From an uncultured Lachnospiraceae bacterium (lineage in GTDB: Bacteria > Bacillota > Clostridia > Lachnospirales > Lachnospiraceae), in assembly GCA_910585465.1 (NCBI GenBank), contig CAJUEW010000016.1, forward strand, positions 1 through 64,000: 64,000 nt of DNA, read 5' to 3'. Below, in pieces: positions 8,659-16,400 of this stretch (its first letter is position 1; every line of letters begins with the position of its first letter). The notes under the pieces are model-generated. The model was not told the DNA's origin, did not search any database, and saw nothing but the letters and a program-made list of their open reading frames with translations. Made by a program: the position numbers and the translations under genes.

Positions 8659-9648
8659 ATGGCCGGATTTGCGGATGTACTTGGACATGAACAGACGATC
8701 GCACATATGAAGCATGCGATTCAATTAAATAAGGTATCTCATGCCTATATGATCAATGGAGAAAAGGGTTCCGGGAAAAAGCTTCTGGCAGGAATTTTTG
8801 CACAGACTCTTCAGTGTCAGTCAGAGGGGGAAAAGCCATGTATGCAGTGTCGTTCCTGTAAGCAGGCAGTAAGCTTAAATCAGCCGGATATTATCCGGGT
8901 AACCCATGAAAAACCTAATACGATCAGTGTAGAGGATATAAGAGAGCAGCTAAACGGGGATATTATGATTAAGCCCTACAGCAGTCCTTATAAAATTTAT
9001 ATTATAGATGAAGCGGAGAAGCTGTCCGTGCAGGCTCAGAATGCTCTTCTGAAAACGATTGAAGAGCCTCCTGTCTATGCGGTTATTATGCTTTTGACAA
9101 CTAATACAGGGATGCTGCTTCCGACTATTCAGTCCAGATGCGTAACACTGGATTTAAAACCGGTTCCTTCCAACATGGTGAAGCATTATCTGATGGATCA
9201 GCTTGAAATACCAGAGTACCGGGCAGATATTTGTACTGCATTTGCTCAGGGGAATGTGGGAAAGGCAAAAAGGCTTGCCCTTTCGGAGAACTTTGGTGAG
9301 ATGATGGCTCACGCGCTTCATCTGGTTAAATATATTTCGGATATGGATCTTAGTGATTTGATTGAGGATCTGAAAAAGATTAATACATACAAGATGGAGA
9401 TTAATGATTATCTGGATCTTCTGACAGTATGGTACAGGGATGTACTTCTGTTCAAGGCCACCTGCGATGCAGACAGCCTTATATTTTCAGATGAGCTGAA
9501 CAGTATCCGTGAAAAGGCAAAACACAGTTCCTACGAAGGGCTGGAATGTATTATAAAAGCATTGGAGAAAGCAAAAATCCGGCTGAATGCCAACGTAAAT
9601 TTTGATATGGCGCTGGAGCTTCTTCTCCTGACAATGAAGGAGAATTAA
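8659..9648 (+). CDS. holB: DNA polymerase III delta-prime subunit
   Basis: 329 residues from ATG 8659, chosen for the GGGGAGG at 8644-8650; a longer frame from 8629 lacks a good RBS. AAA+ clamp-loader fold: AGFADVLGHE start, modified Walker A GEKGSGKK (34-41), a zinc-binding Cys set (Cys53, 61, 64, 67), DEAEKLSVQAQNALLKTIEEPP in the Walker B/delta-prime box, and sensor I SRC. The subunit helps the tau/gamma complex load the beta clamp. The partner dnaX lies at 61961. It is followed 1 bp later by ricT, as in Bacillus. Confidence 0.93.
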   Translation: MAGFADVLGHEQTIAHMKHAIQLNKVSHAYMINGEKGSGKKLLAGIFAQTLQCQSEGEKPCMQCRSCKQAVSLNQPDIIRVTHEKPNTISVEDIREQLNGDIMIKPYSSPYKIYIIDEAEKLSVQAQNALLKTIEEPPVYAVIMLLTTNTGMLLPTIQSRCVTLDLKPVPSNMVKHYLMDQLEIPEYRADICTAFAQGNVGKAKRLALSENFGEMMAHALHLVKYISDMDLSDLIEDLKKINTYKMEINDYLDLLTVWYRDVLLFKATCDADSLIFSDELNSIREKAKHSSYEGLECIIKALEKAKIRLNANVNFDMALELLLLTMKEN

Positions 9649-9649
9649 T

Positions 9650-10570
9650 ATGATAAAAGTAATAGGCGTGCGTTTCCGCCATGCGGGAAAAATCTATTAT
9701 TTTTCCCCGGGAATGTTGAAAATCCAGGCAGGAGATCATGTTATTGTAGAAACTGCCAGAGGGGTGGAATACGGCAACGTGGTAATTGGTGATAAAGAGG
9801 TTGAGGACGACAAAGTGGTTCAGCCGTTGAAACCGGTAATCCGTCTTGCAACCGCAGAGGATGACGAACAGGTGGATGTGAATCGTGCAAAAGAAAAAGA
9901 TGCATTTAAAATCTGTCAGGAGAAGATTCAAAAGCACGGACTGGAGATGAAGCTGATAGATGCAGAGTACACATTTGACAATAATAAAGTATTGTTTTAC
10001 TTTACGGCAGACGGAAGAATTGATTTCAGAGAGCTGGTAAAGGATCTGGCATCTGTGTTCAGAACCCGTATTGAGCTTCGCCAAATCGGAGTAAGGGATG
10101 AGACAAAGATTCTGGGCGGTATTGGTATCTGCGGAAGAACGCTTTGCTGTAATACTCATCAGTCGGAGTTTCTTCCGGTATCTATTAAGATGGCCAAGGA
10201 GCAGAACCTGTCTCTGAATCCTTCTAAAATATCCGGTGTCTGCGGACGTTTAATGTGCTGTCTGAAACATGAGGAGGAAACCTATGAGGAGCTGAACAGC
10301 CGTCTTCCCGGTGTGGGAGATTATGTGACGGCAAAGGACGGAAGCAAGGGGGAGGTAAATTCTGTCAATGTGCTTCGTCAGCTTGTAAAGGTGATTGTAA
10401 CTCTGGAGAATGAAGAAAAGGAAATAAGAGAGTACAGGGTAGAGGAGCTTCGTTTCAAACCCCGCCGCAGAAAGGATAAAAACAACCGCAGCTCTGTGGA
10501 GGATAAGGAATTAAAGGAACTGGAAGCATTGGAACGCAAGGAAGGAAAATCAAAATTAGATGGCAACTAA
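9650..10570 (+). CDS. ricT: PSP1-domain protein RicT (YaaT)
   Basis: 306 residues with the PSP1 domain. Six cysteines in two conserved groups, GIGICGRTLCCNTH (Cys161, 166, 167) and GVCGRLMCCLKHE (Cys198, 203, 204), match the Fe-S ligating cysteines of the RicAFT (Y) complex. In B. subtilis this complex stimulates RNase Y-dependent mRNA processing and affects the sporulation phosphorelay and competence. The C-terminal tail is charged and probably disordered. It sits between holB and the rRNA/tRNA methyltransferase genes, and its last bases overlap rsmI. Confidence 0.93.
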   Translation: MIKVIGVRFRHAGKIYYFSPGMLKIQAGDHVIVETARGVEYGNVVIGDKEVEDDKVVQPLKPVIRLATAEDDEQVDVNRAKEKDAFKICQEKIQKHGLEMKLIDAEYTFDNNKVLFYFTADGRIDFRELVKDLASVFRTRIELRQIGVRDETKILGGIGICGRTLCCNTHQSEFLPVSIKMAKEQNLSLNPSKISGVCGRLMCCLKHEEETYEELNSRLPGVGDYVTAKDGSKGEVNSVNVLRQLVKVIVTLENEEKEIREYRVEELRFKPRRRKDKNNRSSVEDKELKELEALERKEGKSKLDGN

Positions 10571-11429
10571 TACAGGAACTTTGTATCTGTGCGCGACTCC
10601 TATCGGAAATCTGGAGGATATGACTCTTCGTGCGATTCGCATACTGAAGGAGGTGGATTTGATTGCTGCAGAGGATACAAGGAACAGTATCAAGCTTTTG
10701 AATTATTTTGATATCCATACTCCCATGACCAGTTATCATGAATATAATAAGATAGAAAAAGGCCGTTCATTGATAAAAAGACTTCTGGAGGGACAAAATA
10801 TTGCGTTGATTACAGATGCAGGCACTCCGGGGATATCTGATCCCGGAGAGGAGCTGGTATGTATGTGCCAGGAAGCAGGGGTAACAGTGACTTCCCTTCC
10901 GGGAGCCTGCGCCTGCATAACGGCTTTGACTTTATCCGGTCTTTCCACCAGAAGATTTTGTTTTGAGGCATTTCTTCCACAGGATAAAAAAAGACGCTCA
11001 GAGGTGCTTAAAGAGCTTTCAGAGGAGACGCGGACCACGATTATTTACGAAGCGCCTCACAGACTTAAAAGAACGCTTCAGGAGCTTCTGGAGGTTTTAG
11101 GTGACCGGAAGCTTACAATTTGCCGGGAGCTGACAAAGAAGCATGAAACTGCCCTTGGGACGACTTTGAAGGATGCCGTGGAATTTTACGGGAACCAGGA
11201 GCCAAGGGGTGAATGCGTGCTTGTATTGGAAGGCCGATCCAGGGAAAGCATACAAAAGGAAAAGCAGGCGGACTATCAGAAGCTGAGCGTGGAGGAGCAT
11301 GTACGGCTCTATGAAGGCCGGGGAATGGATCGGAAAGAGGCCATGAAGCAGGCCGCAAAAGATCGCGGAGTGGGTAAAAGAGAAATTTATCAGGCGCTCC
11401 TGGAAGGAAAGGAGCTGCCATGGAGGTAG
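10560..11429 (+). CDS. rsmI: 16S rRNA (cytidine1402-2'-O)-methyltransferase RsmI
   Basis: 289 residues. Tetrapyrrole methylase fold with GTLYLCATPIGNLEDMTLRA at the start, AAEDTRNSIKLL (about 36-47), ALITDAGTPGISDPG (about 81-95) and LPGACA. The protein uses SAM to 2'-O-methylate C1402 in the decoding site. The ATG at 10560 lies inside the end of ricT (11-bp overlap), and the end overlaps the next methyltransferase by 10 bp, so the three are translationally coupled. Slightly longer than Bacillus RsmI. Confidence 0.94.
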   Translation: MATNTGTLYLCATPIGNLEDMTLRAIRILKEVDLIAAEDTRNSIKLLNYFDIHTPMTSYHEYNKIEKGRSLIKRLLEGQNIALITDAGTPGISDPGEELVCMCQEAGVTVTSLPGACACITALTLSGLSTRRFCFEAFLPQDKKRRSEVLKELSEETRTTIIYEAPHRLKRTLQELLEVLGDRKLTICRELTKKHETALGTTLKDAVEFYGNQEPRGECVLVLEGRSRESIQKEKQADYQKLSVEEHVRLYEGRGMDRKEAMKQAAKDRGVGKREIYQALLEGKELPWR

Positions 11430-12157
11430 AATTAAAAAAAGGCGAACGGCTGGATGAGCTGCACAGGAACGGATATCGGATTATCCAGAATCCGGAACGG
11501 TTTTGTTTTGGAATGGATGCAGTGCTGATGTGTGGATTTGCCCGGGTGAAAAAAGGCGAACGTGTTCTGGATCTTGGCACAGGCACGGGGATTATACCAA
11601 TTCTTCTTGAAGCCAGGACACAGGGAGCATCTTTTACCGGACTGGAAATCCAGCCGGAAAGTGCGGATATGGCAGAACGCAGCGTACAGCTCAATCATCT
11701 GCAGGAACGGGTACATATTGTGACAGGAGATATTAAGGAAGCAGTGCACATTTTTGGGACTGCTTCTTATCATGTAGTAACCTGTAATCCTCCTTATATG
11801 ACCGGCGGGCACGGTCTTCAAAATCCGGAGCAGCCTAAAGCTATCGCGCGTCATGAGGTGCTGTGTACGCTTGAGGATGTGATATCACAGGCTGCCGGAC
11901 TTTTAATGCCCGGAGGACGTTTTTATATGGTACACAGGCCCTTCCGTCTGGCAGAGATTATGACAGGATTGTGTTCCCACGGGCTGGAGCCAAAAAGGAT
12001 GCAGCTTGTGTACCCTTATGTGGACCGGGAACCGAATATGGTGCTTTTAGAAGCCCTGAAGGGTGGAAAACCCAGGGTTACTGTGGAAAAACCGTTGATT
12101 ATTTATAAAGATCGTGGAAAATATACGGATGAAATTTATGATATTTATGGGTATTAA
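11420..12157 (+). CDS. trmN6: tRNA1(Val) (adenine37-N6)-methyltransferase-type protein
   Basis: 245 residues. SAM-binding motif LDLGTGTGIIP (50-60), acidic EIQPE after strand 2 (76-80) and the adenine-N6 catalytic motif NPPY (123-126). The N-terminal FCFGMDAVLMCGF segment is typical of the YfiC/YabB (TrmN6) family. The family methylates A37 of tRNA-Val in E. coli; the Firmicute substrate is assumed by homology. It overlaps rsmI; in B. subtilis the homologue yabB also neighbours yabC (rsmI). Confidence 0.88.
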   Translation: MEVELKKGERLDELHRNGYRIIQNPERFCFGMDAVLMCGFARVKKGERVLDLGTGTGIIPILLEARTQGASFTGLEIQPESADMAERSVQLNHLQERVHIVTGDIKEAVHIFGTASYHVVTCNPPYMTGGHGLQNPEQPKAIARHEVLCTLEDVISQAAGLLMPGGRFYMVHRPFRLAEIMTGLCSHGLEPKRMQLVYPYVDREPNMVLLEALKGGKPRVTVEKPLIIYKDRGKYTDEIYDIYGY

Positions 12158-12177
12158 AGTTTGGAGCTGATAAGAGG

Positions 12178-13566
12178 ATGCAGGAGCAGAGAAATGATTT
12201 TGGCCAGGGAAGCGTTGCGGGAAATATTATGAATATGGCGATTCCCATGACTGTGGCTCAGATTTTAAATCTTCTTTATAATATGGTGGATCGAATTTAT
12301 ATCGGGCATATTCCCGGAGCAGGCTCTCTGGCTTTAACAGGAGTGGGACTGACCTTTCCGGTCATAAGCATGATTGCGGCATTTGCTAATCTGTTTGGTA
12401 TGGGAGGGGCGCCTCTTTGCTCCATTGCAAGGGGCAGACAGGATTTTAAGCAGGCGCAGAGGATTATGCAGAATGCGTTTTTTATGCTGATCGGAACCGG
12501 GATATTTGTGACGATAGCGGGGTTTCTTATGGAACGTCCTTTGTTGTATGCCTTTGGAGCAAGTGATGCAACTTATCCTTTTGCCAGTGATTATCTGAAA
12601 ATCTATTTGCTTGGTAATTTGTTTGTGATGATCGGACTTGGGATGAATCCATTTATCAATTCTCAGGGCTTCGGGAAGATTGGGATGATAACAGTGACGC
12701 TGGGAGCTGTTATCAATATTCTTTTGGATCCATTGTTTATTTTTGTATTCCATATGGGAGTGCGGGGGGCGGCGCTGGCAACGGTCATCGCTCAGTTTGG
12801 TTCAGCAGTATGGGTTTTGTGTTTTTTATTCAGCAATAAACCTATTCTGCGCCTGAGGCTGAAGTGGGAAGCGCCGGACTGGCCTGTTATCCGTCAGATT
12901 ATGACACTTGGGGTATCCGGCTTTATCATGAATTTTACAAACAGTGTGGTACAGGTAGTGTGCAACAGACAGCTTCAGTTTTACGGAGGAGATCTGTATG
13001 TAGGAGTTATGACCGTTTTAAATTCAGTCAGGGATGTGTCTACTATGGGAGTACAGGGCATTTCCAATGGGGCTCAGCCGGTTATCAGCTTTAATTATGG
13101 AGCCGGCAAGAAGGAACGGGTAAAGCAGGGAATCCGTTTTATGACGGTTGTGTGCATTGTTTATACTTGTGTGATCTGGGTGGTGACGCTGGCATTTCCT
13201 GGTCCTTTAATCCGGATGTTTAATTCAGAATCAAAACTGGTGGCAGCAGGGATTCCCGCCATGCATATTTATTTTTTCGGGTTCTGTTTTATGGCGCTGC
13301 AGTTTTCGGGACAGTCCACATTTCAGGCGCTTGGGGAGGCAAAGTATGCCATTACCTTTTCCATATTCCGAAAAATTGTGATTGTGGTGCCTTTGACATT
13401 TCTGCTTCCGATGATTCCCGGAGTTGGCCTTTTCGGGGTTTTTCTTGCAGAGCCGGTATCTAATGTAGTGGGCGGATGTGCCAGCTTTTTTACCATGCTT
13501 TTCGTTATCTGGCATAAGAGGCTTGGTTTGACCGGAGGGAAAAATGAAGATAATTGGACATATTGA
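12178..13566 (+). CDS. MATE family efflux transporter
   Basis: 462 residues, about twelve transmembrane helices in two homologous halves: GNIMNMAIPMTVAQILNLLYNMVDRIYIG (about 15-43) and the second-half counterpart near 238-270. This is the NorM/DinF-like multidrug and toxin extrusion fold, which exports organic cations with Na+ or H+ antiport. Substrate unknown. It starts 20 bp after trmN6 (GGAG at 12163) and overlaps trmO by 23 bp, so it belongs to the same transcription unit. Confidence 0.9.
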   Translation: MQEQRNDFGQGSVAGNIMNMAIPMTVAQILNLLYNMVDRIYIGHIPGAGSLALTGVGLTFPVISMIAAFANLFGMGGAPLCSIARGRQDFKQAQRIMQNAFFMLIGTGIFVTIAGFLMERPLLYAFGASDATYPFASDYLKIYLLGNLFVMIGLGMNPFINSQGFGKIGMITVTLGAVINILLDPLFIFVFHMGVRGAALATVIAQFGSAVWVLCFLFSNKPILRLRLKWEAPDWPVIRQIMTLGVSGFIMNFTNSVVQVVCNRQLQFYGGDLYVGVMTVLNSVRDVSTMGVQGISNGAQPVISFNYGAGKKERVKQGIRFMTVVCIVYTCVIWVVTLAFPGPLIRMFNSESKLVAAGIPAMHIYFFGFCFMALQFSGQSTFQALGEAKYAITFSIFRKIVIVVPLTFLLPMIPGVGLFGVFLAEPVSNVVGGCASFFTMLFVIWHKRLGLTGGKNEDNWTY

Positions 13567-14236
13567 AACGGATTTTCCGGAAAAGTTCGGAATACCAAGA
13601 CAGAGCGGTCTTGTAAGAGAGCTGACAGGTAGAGTTGTGTTTGATTCGGAATACCGGAATCCGGAAGCAGTCAGGGGACTGGAACAATTCTCTCATATTT
13701 GGCTTCTATGGAAATTCTCAGAATCCAAAAAAGATCATTGGTCAGCTACAGTGAAGCCTCCGAAGCTGGGAGGAAAAAAACGGCTGGGGGTTTTTGCCAC
13801 CCGTTCCCCATATCGTCCCAACGACATCGGGCTTTCCTGTGTCCGGCTGGATAAGATAGAGATAAGCGGGAAGAATGGACCGGTGCTTTTAGTATCGGGA
13901 ATTGATTTAATGGATGGCACGCCGATCTACGATATTAAACCGTATATTCCTTTTTCCGACTGCCGTCCGGACGCGTGGGAGGGGTATACAAGAGTGACTA
14001 AGGAGCATACACTTCAGGTGGATTTTCCCCGGGAGCTTTTAAAAAATTATCCCGAGAATAAGCGTTCGGCGATCATGGCCGTGCTTTCACAGGATCCAAG
14101 ACCTGCGTATGTTCAGGACCCGGAGAGAATATACGGAGTATCCTTTGCAGGATATGATGTAAAATTCAAAGTAGACAAAGATCTGCTTACTGTCTGTGAT
14201 ATGGTAAAGCTTACACAGGATAAAAAGCATAAGTAG
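13544..14236 (+). CDS. trmO: tRNA (N6-threonylcarbamoyladenosine37-N6)-methyltransferase TrmO
   Basis: 230 residues. TsaA/TrmO domain: GHIETDFPEKFGIPRQSG at the start, EQFSHIWLLW (about 46-55), GVFATRSPYRPNDIGLSCVRL (about 83-103) and GIDLMDGTPIYDIKPYIPFSD (about 121-141). The enzyme uses SAM to make m6t6A37 in certain tRNAs. RBS GGAGGG lies inside the MATE gene, with which it overlaps by 23 bp. It ends the housekeeping run; a terminator-like hairpin follows at 14266. Confidence 0.92.
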   Translation: MKIIGHIETDFPEKFGIPRQSGLVRELTGRVVFDSEYRNPEAVRGLEQFSHIWLLWKFSESKKDHWSATVKPPKLGGKKRLGVFATRSPYRPNDIGLSCVRLDKIEISGKNGPVLLVSGIDLMDGTPIYDIKPYIPFSDCRPDAWEGYTRVTKEHTLQVDFPRELLKNYPENKRSAIMAVLSQDPRPAYVQDPERIYGVSFAGYDVKFKVDKDLLTVCDMVKLTQDKKHK

Positions 14237-14265
14237 ATTAAAAAATATAGAATGGAATGGAACAG

Positions 14266-14305
14266 ACTCCCGTAAGATGTAGTAATATATGCTGCGGGAG
14301 TTTTT
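14266..14305 (+). terminator. Terminator-like hairpin whose 3' arm is the spmA ribosome binding site
   Basis: Stem of 9 bp (14266-14274 with 14293-14301; core ACTCCCG/CGGGAGT), 18-nt loop, then TTTTT. It should end transcription from trmO. The 3' arm contains GGGAG (14296-14300), 7 nt before the spmA ATG, so transcripts reading through would have the RBS paired. Confidence 0.75.
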
Positions 14306-14307
14306 AC

Positions 14308-14949
14308 ATGAATTATTTATGGGCGGGCATGATGCTCTTAGCAATTATTTATGGTTCCATTCATGGGACCATTCCGGAGGTGACCCAGGCAGCTTTGGAT
14401 TCCTCAAAGGAAGCAGTGACTTTGTGCATCACTATGTTAGGTATTCTTTCTTTTTGGATGGGACTGATGCAGATAGGGAGCGCTTCCGGACTGATTGGAA
14501 GAATGACCAGAGGAATCCAGCCGATCCTTCATTGGCTGTTTCCCAGAATACCGAAGGGACATCCGGCCATGGAGCAGATTGCCGTAAATTGTATTGCGAA
14601 TATTCTGGGACTTGGCTGGGCAGCGACTCCTGCCGGACTCCGGGCTATGGAAGAATTAGGAAAGCTGGAGGAGGAGAGAGAGGCAGCAGGAGGAATGCCG
14701 GGGAGACAAACAGGGGCCCCGGGCAGCTATCCGGCAGTACCCAAGGGTGTGGCCAGCGATGAAATGTGTGTATTTCTGATTCTGAATATCTCGTCGCTGC
14801 AGTTAATTCCTATGAATGTAGTGGCATACCGGATTCAGTATGGCAGTGTCAATCCTACGGCGATTGTAGGGCCTGCGATTGTAGCGACTCTGGTGAGTAC
14901 GCTGGTGGGAGTTATATTTTGTAAGGTGATGGATGGAAAGACAAGGTAA
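14308..14949 (+). CDS. spmA: Spore maturation protein A
   Basis: 213 residues from ATG 14308 (GCGGGAG 7 nt upstream). Nucleoside-recognition (gate) domain membrane protein with MNYLWAGMMLLAIIYGSIHG at the N-terminus, WMGLMQIGSASGLIGRM, and the conserved NCIANILGLGWAATPAGLRAME core. SpmA and SpmB act together in spore core dehydration in B. subtilis. A Gly/Arg-rich insert lies at about 118-140. SpmB is expected immediately downstream but is found only at 30340; unrelated genes begin 35 bp after this stop codon. Confidence 0.92.
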   Translation: MNYLWAGMMLLAIIYGSIHGTIPEVTQAALDSSKEAVTLCITMLGILSFWMGLMQIGSASGLIGRMTRGIQPILHWLFPRIPKGHPAMEQIAVNCIANILGLGWAATPAGLRAMEELGKLEEEREAAGGMPGRQTGAPGSYPAVPKGVASDEMCVFLILNISSLQLIPMNVVAYRIQYGSVNPTAIVGPAIVATLVSTLVGVIFCKVMDGKTR

Positions 14950-14983
14950 GGCGCTTTGTAGCAATCTGTATCCGGAAAAAAAT

Positions 14984-15658
14984 TCAATATTCAGTACCTT
15001 TCATAAGCTTGAATTTCCTGCGTTCTGTCTGGATTATTCCTTCCCTGCACAATTTTCCAATTTCAGCAGACAGTCCGCTTCTTTCAACCCCAAGAAAATC
15101 TGCAAGCTCCTGTCGATCATAGGGAATCTCAAAACTATCGCTCTGATTTTCCTTCGCCTGTAAAGACAGAAAGGTAAGTAATTTTGCCCTTGTGGTACGA
15201 TTTGATGTGATCTCAATTTTCTGATGAAATACGAGATTCTTTTCCGCAACAACTTTTAACAGATTGAAAATCATCTGCCGGTGAAATGAGCAGGCATTAC
15301 TACATGAGCGAGTAATTTTCGAACAATCCACCAGCATGATTTCTGTGCGTTTAGAAGCCACTACGTTAACAGGTATTGATGAAACTTCAGCGCAGGCAAA
15401 TGCCTCACCAAACAGTTCCGCAGGCTTTATTTGCGCGACAATACTTCTGTTTCCGAAATAATCATCCCGGATAATCTGAACGGCCCCTGAGAGAACGATT
15501 CCCACAAACCTGGCGGGTGTTCCCTCTGCTATAATCGTTTCTCCTTTATTAAAACAGACTACCTTTGCATTAAGGCAGCCAAGCATCGTATAAAGATCAT
15601 GATCTGAAATATCAAAAAACAACGGGCATTCTTTTAACACATAAAAATATTCTTCCAT
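14984..15658 (-). CDS. Crp/Fnr family transcriptional regulator, possibly HcpR-like
   Basis: 224 residues from ATG 15658. A frame from ATG 15691 exists but would be almost leaderless given the promoter at 15701-15729. N-terminal cyclic-nucleotide-binding-type barrel (FNKGETIIAEGTPARFVGIVLSGAVQI), dimer helix, and C-terminal Crp-type helix-turn-helix (YDRQELADFLGVERSGLSAEIGKL). Cysteines are present (for instance SCSNACSF), but no clear Fnr-style N-terminal Fe-S set is seen. It is divergent from a ferredoxin/hcp pair, the usual place of regulators that sense nitrosative or redox stress, such as HcpR. The ligand is unknown. Confidence 0.87.
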   Translation of the reverse strand: MEEYFYVLKECPLFFDISDHDLYTMLGCLNAKVVCFNKGETIIAEGTPARFVGIVLSGAVQIIRDDYFGNRSIVAQIKPAELFGEAFACAEVSSIPVNVVASKRTEIMLVDCSKITRSCSNACSFHRQMIFNLLKVVAEKNLVFHQKIEITSNRTTRAKLLTFLSLQAKENQSDSFEIPYDRQELADFLGVERSGLSAEIGKLCREGIIQTERRKFKLMKGTEY

Positions 15659-15670
15659 AAAATTGCTCTT

Positions 15671-15686
15671 TGTTGAAATTTCAACA
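15671..15686. promoter_or_regulatory. 16-bp perfect palindrome, candidate Crp/Fnr-type operator
   Basis: TGTTGAAATTTCAACA is its own reverse complement. Its GTTGA-N4-TCAAC layout resembles Crp/Fnr-family sites, though the spacing differs from classical Fnr boxes. It lies just downstream of the regulator's own promoter and upstream of the ferredoxin/hcp genes, so it could serve autoregulation and control of both transcripts. Binding is inferred. Confidence 0.55.
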
Positions 15687-15700
15687 TACATTTTTACTTT

Positions 15701-15729
15701 ATTCTATTATGCTTCGTTTAGAAAGTCAA
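15701..15729 (-). promoter_or_regulatory. Promoter of the Crp/Fnr regulator
   Basis: On the minus strand: TTGACT (15729-15724), a 17-bp spacer and TAGAAT (15706-15701). The transcript would start near 15694, which puts the palindrome 15671-15686 in the 5' leader and favours ATG 15658 as the start. Confidence 0.65.
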
Positions 15730-15766
15730 TAAAATCAATGCAGACTTTTTAAAGGGTGCTATCAAA

Positions 15767-16381
15767 ATGGTTAATGGTAAGGCAGAACTCACCCGTGAGG
15801 ATTACTGTGATGGTCTAGGGGACTGCCTGCCCGTCTGCCCTACTGGTGCGATCACTTTTGAAGAAAGGGATGCGCCTGCGTATGACGAGGCTGCTGTTCT
15901 TGCTGTAAAGGAAAAATCTCCTGCTTCTGTGCCAGCCCAAGGCTGTCCCGGACTGCAGATGAATATGTTCAGGCGGGAAACAACAGTAGTCCCCGCTCCT
16001 GGCAAAACGGCTCCCCAAGAAAGCCAGCTCGCACAGTGGCCGGTGCAAATCAAGCTGGTTCCGGTAAATGCGCCATATTTCAACGGCGCAAAACTTCTGA
16101 TCGCTGCCGACTGCACAGCTTACGCCTATGGAAGCTTTCAAAAAGACTTCATTTGCGGACATATTACATTGATTGGCTGTCCAAAACTGGATGATGTGGA
16201 TTACACCGAGAAGCTGACGCAAATTATAGCCAATAACAATATTAAAAGTGTAACGATTGTCCGCATGGAAGTACCCTGCTGCGGTGGAATGGAGAATGCG
16301 GCAAAGAAGGCCTTGCAGACGAGTGGAAAGTTTATTCCTTGGAATGTGGTGACGATTTCTACGGATGGAAAAATTTTATAA
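15767..16381 (+). CDS. 4Fe-4S ferredoxin-type protein, N-terminally truncated
   Basis: 204 residues. One ferredoxin motif remains (YCDGLGDCLPVCPTGAI, about residues 13-29); further cysteines occur at CPGLQM and near the C-terminus (CGHITLIGCPKLDDVDY, MEVPCCGGMENAAKKAL). Proteins of this type beside hcp normally start with another CxxCxxCxxxC motif ending in (E)GAI-x-MV(D/N)GKA. Here the codons just upstream of ATG 15767 still read KGAIK in frame, but the cysteine-bearing part is gone. RBS AAAGGG at 15751-15756 allows translation of the remnant. It should pass electrons to Hcp; whether it still can with one cluster motif missing is open. Confidence 0.8.
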   Translation: MVNGKAELTREDYCDGLGDCLPVCPTGAITFEERDAPAYDEAAVLAVKEKSPASVPAQGCPGLQMNMFRRETTVVPAPGKTAPQESQLAQWPVQIKLVPVNAPYFNGAKLLIAADCTAYAYGSFQKDFICGHITLIGCPKLDDVDYTEKLTQIIANNNIKSVTIVRMEVPCCGGMENAAKKALQTSGKFIPWNVVTISTDGKIL

Positions 16382-16400
16382 TAATAAGGAGGAATTATCA

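Noticed and set aside
9551..10159. A 202-codon minus-strand frame
   Set aside because: Antisense to holB/ricT, with a Cys/His-rich composition typical of shadow frames.
15671..15686. Classical Fnr box
   Set aside because: Fnr sites have TTGA and TCAA 6 bp apart; here the gap is 4 bp, so I only call it a Crp/Fnr-type candidate.
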